NCBI GenBank assembly: GCA_002693605.1
Contig: NZQO01000031.1
Location: 1 to 10,720 of the forward strand
Direction: 5' to 3'
DNA length: 10,720 bases
Source of the DNA: Flavobacteriaceae bacterium
GTDB taxonomy: Bacteria; Bacteroidota; Bacteroidia; Flavobacteriales; Flavobacteriaceae
The notes beneath the pieces are model-generated. The model worked only from the letters and a program-made list of their open reading frames with translations. It was not told the DNA's origin and ran no database searches. Positions 7,109 through 10,720 of the stretch are shown here, piece by piece (the first letter of the stretch is position 1; each line of letters begins with the position of its first letter). The position numbers were made by a program, and so were the translations under genes.

Positions 7109-9727
7109 TTAGTTCAAACTGTCTTTCTTCTTTCTATTTCCGAAGAGACCCCCAAAAATATCTCGCACTATTTGCGTAGTCTGCTGGGTCTGGTTCGGTT
7201 TTGTTTGACCACCGGCTGTGTCCTTGGCGGTAGTACTATTGGTAATGATATCCTTTAATATATCGGTGCCCTTATCTTTTAATTCTTGTTTTTGCTTCTC
7301 GATAAGTCGTTGGGTGAGCTCCGTCACGGCCGCCTGTGTGTTGACCGATATGGCGGGACTGTTCAAGGTACCCGCTATGGTAATGGGTAGGGCGACCGTT
7401 ACGGTCTGGGCCTCGGCGGGATTCAATTTAGACAGCAGCTTGGAAACATCGTTGCCTAAATAGCGCCCCGGCACATCTAATACGGCCTTGTAATCGATGC
7501 GACCGTCAAGACCGTGGTTGCCGTCCACCTGTATATTAATCCCCTTCACGTCGAATTCGAAGGGTTGCACTTCAATAGTTCCATTATTAAACTGCAAGAT
7601 GGTACTCACATCGCGTAGGCTTAACCGGTCTAGATTTAGAAATGAAACCTTGTCACCTAGGCGCGATAACAGGGGCATCTTACTCTCGTCAACTTCCGCA
7701 GTTAAGATTTGCGCCATTGCATTTCCGGCAAGGGTGCTGAGCTTTGGCGTTAGGTCGTTGGTTAGTTGGCCGTTCAGTTTCAGGGTAGTGTTTAAATTTC
7801 CCTGTAGGGCCGTTGCTATGGGCGTGAGAAACTTGAAAAGCTCCATTTTTTGGAACGATTCCGAAATGTCAATCTTGCTTAGGTCCAAATCCATGGCAAA
7901 GGTAGGTACGGCGTTCTTGGTGGAGACATTTCCGCCCAAGGCAATCCTTCCGCCGAAAATATCAGACGTGACATTGCTCAACGTAATGGTCTCTTCTTGT
8001 ATCGTTGCACTCCCCTTTACGTTGCTGAGCTCCAAATTATCGTACAGCACCTTGTTTGCCGAAAAGCTGAGCGTAGCCTCAAGGAAATCGGGTATTTTAA
8101 TGGCCTTGCCGGTAGTTTCGGAAATGGCCTTTGTCTGGGTTTCGGTTTCCGAAGGTCGTGCCTCGGTCATAAAATCGTTTACGTTGAAAGTGTTCGATTC
8201 AACACGGAACTGCCCCTTGAGATCTTGTTTTGACAGGAGCCACGGAATTAAATTCTGAATGGTTCCCGTGGCCGAAACATCGGTCTGACCCGTTTGGGCC
8301 GTAAGGGTTTTCAGCTGAATGGTCGTTGGTGTGAACGATACGGCTGCCTTGCTAATTGCTACGGGATTTTTGAACGTTCCATCGTTATAGCTAAAATTAC
8401 TAAGGCTGGCCGTCCCGTTACTCTTGATGTTTTGATATTGCTCGTTTTCTATCGAGGCCATATCGAACTGGGTTGTCACATCGGCGGTAAAGATACCCTC
8501 CAATTCCTGTTCTAGCTGTAGCGGCAGTACGCGCTCTATATTGGCCAGGTTCAACGTGCCCTTCAGGGTAAGGTCTGCCTTGGCATTTTCGGTTATGTTA
8601 ACGATCGTTCCATTGGCGCGGAACGGTTCATTGTCTATCCGGAAGGTGAGCGCGCCAATGGTAAGGTAGGTGTCGGCCATTAAACCCGTCTCGTTTACGA
8701 GCGCAGCATCTATGGTTATATTCTGAACCGCCTTTGGCAAGTCTGGGTACTTGAACGAGGCATTGTCGCTCTTAACCGAAATTCGCATCTGGGGAATATA
8801 GGTCTCGTCGACGGTGCCCTTCAGCATTCCGTTAACCGAAAAATCACCCGTGGTCTGCACACCGTCCAGCTCTTTCACATACGTCTTCGGAATTACCGCC
8901 AGGAAGTTTTTGAAGTCTGAAGAGGGCGTGTGGAACGTAATGTCCAGTTCGGTACTGTTTTCGTTTACCTGAACCCATCCGTTAAACGTGAGGGGCAGCT
9001 CGTTTATCTGCCCTTCGTTGTCCAGGAACGTATATTTTTGGGTTTCGAGATTCATCAAAATCGTGGCATCCAGCTGCACGGTGTTCGCGCTTAAATATTC
9101 AGTGTCTTCGATGGCAAGCGTTACCAACGCATTGGTTGTGGTTTCAAGTTCGCCCTCTGTCAACGAAAAATCACCGGTACCTTGGTGGTTCAAGTTGGTA
9201 AGGGTAAATGCAATACGAGAAGATTGGTCAAAGTACCGCAGTTGCGAGTCTTCTATCTCGTATTGTTTCAAATCGAGGGAAAAAGGTTGGCCTTCCGTAA
9301 CAGTTGAATCTGTCATCGGGGCCTGGTTTTTTAGCGCAATGTCGTAATTGGCGCGTCCTAATGAATCTACCTTTATGTTTACCTGGGCTCCCGTAACTTT
9401 TAGGGCGTCAATCTGAATGGGTTCGGCACCTTTTAAGAGTTGCATGATGCCCATATCGAGCTCAAGGCGCTGCCCCATGGCAAGGGTATCGCCGGCAAAG
9501 GGTGCATTGGTGACGACGCTAAAATCTTCGATCACCAGGGCCGCATCGGGGAAACTTCGGAAGAGTGAAAGGTCTAGCGCGCCCCACTCAACCGTCGCGT
9601 TGAGGTTCTGGTTAATAGTTTCCTTTAGCAAGTTCTCCAACGATCCCTTAAACAGAAATGGCGCAAGGGCTAGCAGTAATAGAATGATTCCGAGGAAAAT
9701 ACCGGTTATTTTAAGTGCTTTTTTCAT
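7109..9727 (-). CDS. AsmA-like envelope protein
   Basis: This is an 872-residue protein with one N-terminal membrane anchor (about residues 5-27, KITGIFLGIILLLLALAPFL) and a long periplasmic part. The segment after the anchor, SLENLLKETINQNLNATVEW followed by LDLSLFRSFPDAALVIEDF, is the AsmA N-terminal signature. The middle is a run of beta-strand-rich repeats of the kind seen in AsmA/TamB/YhdP proteins, which form hydrophobic grooves between the membranes. The AsmA-type C-terminal domain lies near residues 650-795, including LNLDRLSLRDVSTILQFNNG and VPGRYLGNDVSKLL. A helical, Gln/Thr-rich tail (796-872) ends in FGNRKKKDSLN. Relatives are linked to lipid transport to the outer membrane and envelope stability; a role here is inferred. 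It is longer than E. coli AsmA (617 residues), as is usual in Bacteroidota. The ATG at 9727 is well supported by the anchor. It stands alone on the minus strand. Confidence 0.88.
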   Translation of the reverse strand: MKKALKITGIFLGIILLLLALAPFLFKGSLENLLKETINQNLNATVEWGALDLSLFRSFPDAALVIEDFSVVTNAPFAGDTLAMGQRLELDMGIMQLLKGAEPIQIDALKVTGAQVNIKVDSLGRANYDIALKNQAPMTDSTVTEGQPFSLDLKQYEIEDSQLRYFDQSSRIAFTLTNLNHQGTGDFSLTEGELETTTNALVTLAIEDTEYLSANTVQLDATILMNLETQKYTFLDNEGQINELPLTFNGWVQVNENSTELDITFHTPSSDFKNFLAVIPKTYVKELDGVQTTGDFSVNGMLKGTVDETYIPQMRISVKSDNASFKYPDLPKAVQNITIDAALVNETGLMADTYLTIGALTFRIDNEPFRANGTIVNITENAKADLTLKGTLNLANIERVLPLQLEQELEGIFTADVTTQFDMASIENEQYQNIKSNGTASLSNFSYNDGTFKNPVAISKAAVSFTPTTIQLKTLTAQTGQTDVSATGTIQNLIPWLLSKQDLKGQFRVESNTFNVNDFMTEARPSETETQTKAISETTGKAIKIPDFLEATLSFSANKVLYDNLELSNVKGSATIQEETITLSNVTSDIFGGRIALGGNVSTKNAVPTFAMDLDLSKIDISESFQKMELFKFLTPIATALQGNLNTTLKLNGQLTNDLTPKLSTLAGNAMAQILTAEVDESKMPLLSRLGDKVSFLNLDRLSLRDVSTILQFNNGTIEVQPFEFDVKGINIQVDGNHGLDGRIDYKAVLDVPGRYLGNDVSKLLSKLNPAEAQTVTVALPITIAGTLNSPAISVNTQAAVTELTQRLIEKQKQELKDKGTDILKDIITNSTTAKDTAGGQTKPNQTQQTTQIVRDIFGGLFGNRKKKDSLN

Positions 9728-9774
9728 ATTGGGAACGTACTAAAAATGGTTGCCGAAACAGGTTGAGTCAGTTT

Positions 9775-9785
9775 GCTAAATTAAG
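9775..9785. repeat. 11-bp repeat GCTAAATTAAG, copy 1
   Basis: GCTAAATTAAG is identical to bases 10611-10621. On the minus strand both copies lie 40-50 bp upstream of a gene start: the AsmA-like gene for this copy and yhhQ for the other. It is AT-rich and short, so chance is a fair explanation. Confidence 0.3.
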
Positions 9786-9796
9786 GATATTGTCTT

Positions 9797-9828
9797 TTTA
9801 ATTAACATGGGCTTTTCAATTAATTAAA
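9797..9828. repeat. Perfect 9-bp inverted repeat downstream of yhhQ
   Basis: TTTAATTAA (9797-9805) and TTAATTAAA (9820-9828) are exact inverted copies around a 14-nt spacer, and each arm contains the palindrome TTAATTAA. It lies 14 bp after the yhhQ stop codon and 69 bp upstream of the AsmA-like start. The stem has no G-C pairs, so it would be a weak terminator; it could instead be a protein-binding site. Apart from this and the nearby 11-bp repeat I see nothing in 9728-9842. Confidence 0.4.
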
Positions 9829-9842
9829 TGGCCCTTACGGTC

Positions 9843-10571
9843 TTACCTATTGCCCGAGCCATCAGTCAATTCTTCGCCCATTTTGAGTCTGAAGCGCTTC
9901 CGAAGGGCAAAAACGGACAGGTAGAGGAAGGGCGTGTCCAATATGGCTATGAGTACCTTGAACAGGAAACCGCTAAGTAAGAGGCTGCCAAAAAGTGCCC
10001 AGTCTATTTTTCCGAAGCTACAAAGCAGGAACAATACCGAAAACGTATCTACAAACTGCGAGGTGAACGTGGAAAAATTATTACGGAGCCACAAGTACTT
10101 GCCCTTGGTGAGCCTTTTCCAGAAATGGAATATCTGGATGTCGATATATTGGGCCAGCAAATAGGCGATGGTGGAGGCAAGCACGGCAATGGCCGTGGCG
10201 CCAAACACCTCGTTAAAAAGGGAATCGCCAATGGGGCTCCAGGCTGTGGCGGGTACTGCGGTCGCCACCCAAACTATCAACAGCGAAAAGAACGAGGCAA
10301 AAATACCGGCGGTTACCACCCTGTTGGCCTTCTTTTTCCCGTATACCTCGCTAATGATATCGGTAATCAGGAAGGTAATGGGATAAGGTAAAATACCCAC
10401 CGAAATTTCAAAGGTATAAAGGCCGAAAAAATTCCACGAAAAAAATTTCTGAAATATTAGGTTGCCCACTACGAGCGATGCAATGAACAACGCACCTAAT
10501 ATCAGGTAAATGCGTTCGGCCCAAATTCTATCGGCTATGGTAAGTTGGTTCACGGTACGTAGGTGAGGCAC
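9843..10571 (-). CDS. yhhQ: Queuosine precursor transporter (YhhQ/VUT family)
   Basis: The product is a 242-residue inner-membrane protein with about six hydrophobic helices, of the family that imports the queuosine precursors preQ0 and preQ1 for tRNA modification. Family hallmarks are PYPITFLITDIISEVYGKKK (62-81) and LRNNFSTFTSQFVDTFSVL (162-180), the latter carrying the conserved Asn-Asn, Gln and Asp. The frame has no usable ATG. The outermost start is GTG 10571 and a second GTG lies at 10553. The sequence TATTTTTG, a perfect -7 element, covers 10578-10571. If it is used, translation must begin at 10553, giving 236 residues. I kept the longer form because no -33 element is visible. The gene diverges from folK across a short AT-rich gap. 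Family assignment is strong; the exact start is unsure. Confidence 0.9.
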   Translation of the reverse strand: MPHLRTVNQLTIADRIWAERIYLILGALFIASLVVGNLIFQKFFSWNFFGLYTFEISVGILPYPITFLITDIISEVYGKKKANRVVTAGIFASFFSLLIVWVATAVPATAWSPIGDSLFNEVFGATAIAVLASTIAYLLAQYIDIQIFHFWKRLTKGKYLWLRNNFSTFTSQFVDTFSVLFLLCSFGKIDWALFGSLLLSGFLFKVLIAILDTPFLYLSVFALRKRFRLKMGEELTDGSGNR

Positions 10572-10578
10572 AAAAATA
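10571..10578 (-). promoter_or_regulatory. Possible -7 element (TATTTTTG) upstream of yhhQ
   Basis: On the minus strand, TATTTTTG exactly fits TAnnTTTG and predicts a transcription start near 10564, 11 nt before GTG 10553. No TTG or TTTG is found at the expected -33 distance, so this may be chance. It matters because it decides between two yhhQ start codons. Confidence 0.35.
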
Positions 10579-10600
10579 GTGGTCGGTAATGATGATTTCG

Positions 10601-10620
10601 TTAATTTCGTGCTAAATTAA
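10601..10620. promoter_or_regulatory. 20-bp dyad between yhhQ and folK (candidate operator)
   Basis: TTAATTT (10601-10607) and AAATTAA (10614-10620) form a perfect 7-bp inverted repeat around CGTGCT. It lies in the divergent gap, about 30 bp upstream of yhhQ and immediately before the folK reading frame. The right arm overlaps copy 2 of GCTAAATTAAG (10611-10621). A dimeric regulator could bind here; the AT-rich arms mean chance cannot be excluded. Confidence 0.35.
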
Positions 10621-10628
10621 GCAGACCT

Positions 10629-10720
10629 ATCAAACCACTCCACGACATATTTCTGGGCTTGGGAAGCAACCAGGGCAACCGTTTCGAAAATCTCCAAACC
10701 GCCGTTAATAGGCTTTTTGA
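10629..10720 (+). CDS. folK: HPPK (2-amino-4-hydroxy-6-hydroxymethyldihydropteridine pyrophosphokinase), N-terminal fragment
   Basis: The frame at the right edge encodes IFLGLGSNQGNRFENLQTAV followed by NRLF, the unmistakable N-terminus of FolK (beta-strand 1, then the GSNxG-type turn and N-L helix). FolK transfers pyrophosphate from ATP to 6-hydroxymethyl-dihydropterin in folate synthesis. The gene continues beyond the window. The frame is open only from 10605 (TAA at 10602-10604) and contains no ATG or GTG. The only TTG (10659) would remove the first beta-strand. The start given here is ATC 10629, which would yield M-K-P-L-H-D-I-F-L-G and is a normal length for the family, but it is provisional. 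The gene diverges from yhhQ. The family is confident; the start is not. Confidence 0.8.
   Translation, partial: MKPLHDIFLGLGSNQGNRFENLQTAVNRLF

Noticed and set aside
7497-8258. A 253-codon open frame on the plus strand inside the AsmA-like gene
   Set aside because: It is entirely antisense to a well-supported gene, has no recognisable motif, and its Ser/Arg/Val-rich composition is what the reverse frame of an AsmA coding region gives.

Overview
The window reads as chromosomal DNA of a member of the Flavobacteriia (phylum Bacteroidota), probably a marine Flavobacteriaceae. The evidence is the Bacteroidota-type promoters (TTTG, about 20 nt, then TAnnTTTG) before tig and before a small lipoprotein gene, the general scarcity of Shine-Dalgarno sequences, and the set of protein families: GH3-like synthetase, DUF2797, large AsmA-like protein and Bacteroidota-type trigger factor. 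No insertion sequence, prophage, CRISPR array, rRNA or tRNA was seen.

Layout from left to right. Bases 1-482 are the 3' end of an SGNH/GDSL-type hydrolase gene, closed by a strong terminator. A four-helix membrane protein (Phage_holin_4_2 family) follows at 557-901. The centre-left is the proteostasis cluster tig-clpP-clpX (991-4325, plus strand). It has a clear promoter before tig, a hairpin with a T-rich tail between tig and clpP, and a symmetrical terminator after clpX. On the minus strand beyond it lie a 61-residue lipoprotein gene with its own promoter (4397-4582) and a GH3 acyl-acid-amido-synthetase-like gene (4737-6251). A DUF2797 zinc-ribbon gene (6297-7091, plus) diverges from the GH3 gene and converges on a large AsmA-like gene (7109-9727, minus). 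The right end holds the queuosine-precursor transporter gene yhhQ (9843-10571, minus), divergent from the 5' end of folK, which runs off the window.

Functional links. Trigger factor folds nascent chains at the ribosome, and ClpXP degrades selected proteins; the three genes form a familiar chaperone/protease block. The AsmA-like protein, the small lipoprotein and the SGNH hydrolase belong to the cell envelope. YhhQ and FolK both touch pterin/deazapurine chemistry, since queuosine precursors and folate share an early GTP-derived intermediate. The GH3/DUF2797 pair has no assigned cellular role that I know of.

No wholly new multi-gene system is evident; most of the window is conserved housekeeping sequence. 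The points most worth a second look are the absence of a standard start codon in the visible folK frame, a perfect 20-bp dyad between yhhQ and folK, a -7-like element lying on the annotated yhhQ start, the tig-clpP hairpin, the GH3/DUF2797 divergent pair, and a possible GIY-YIG-like core in DUF2797.
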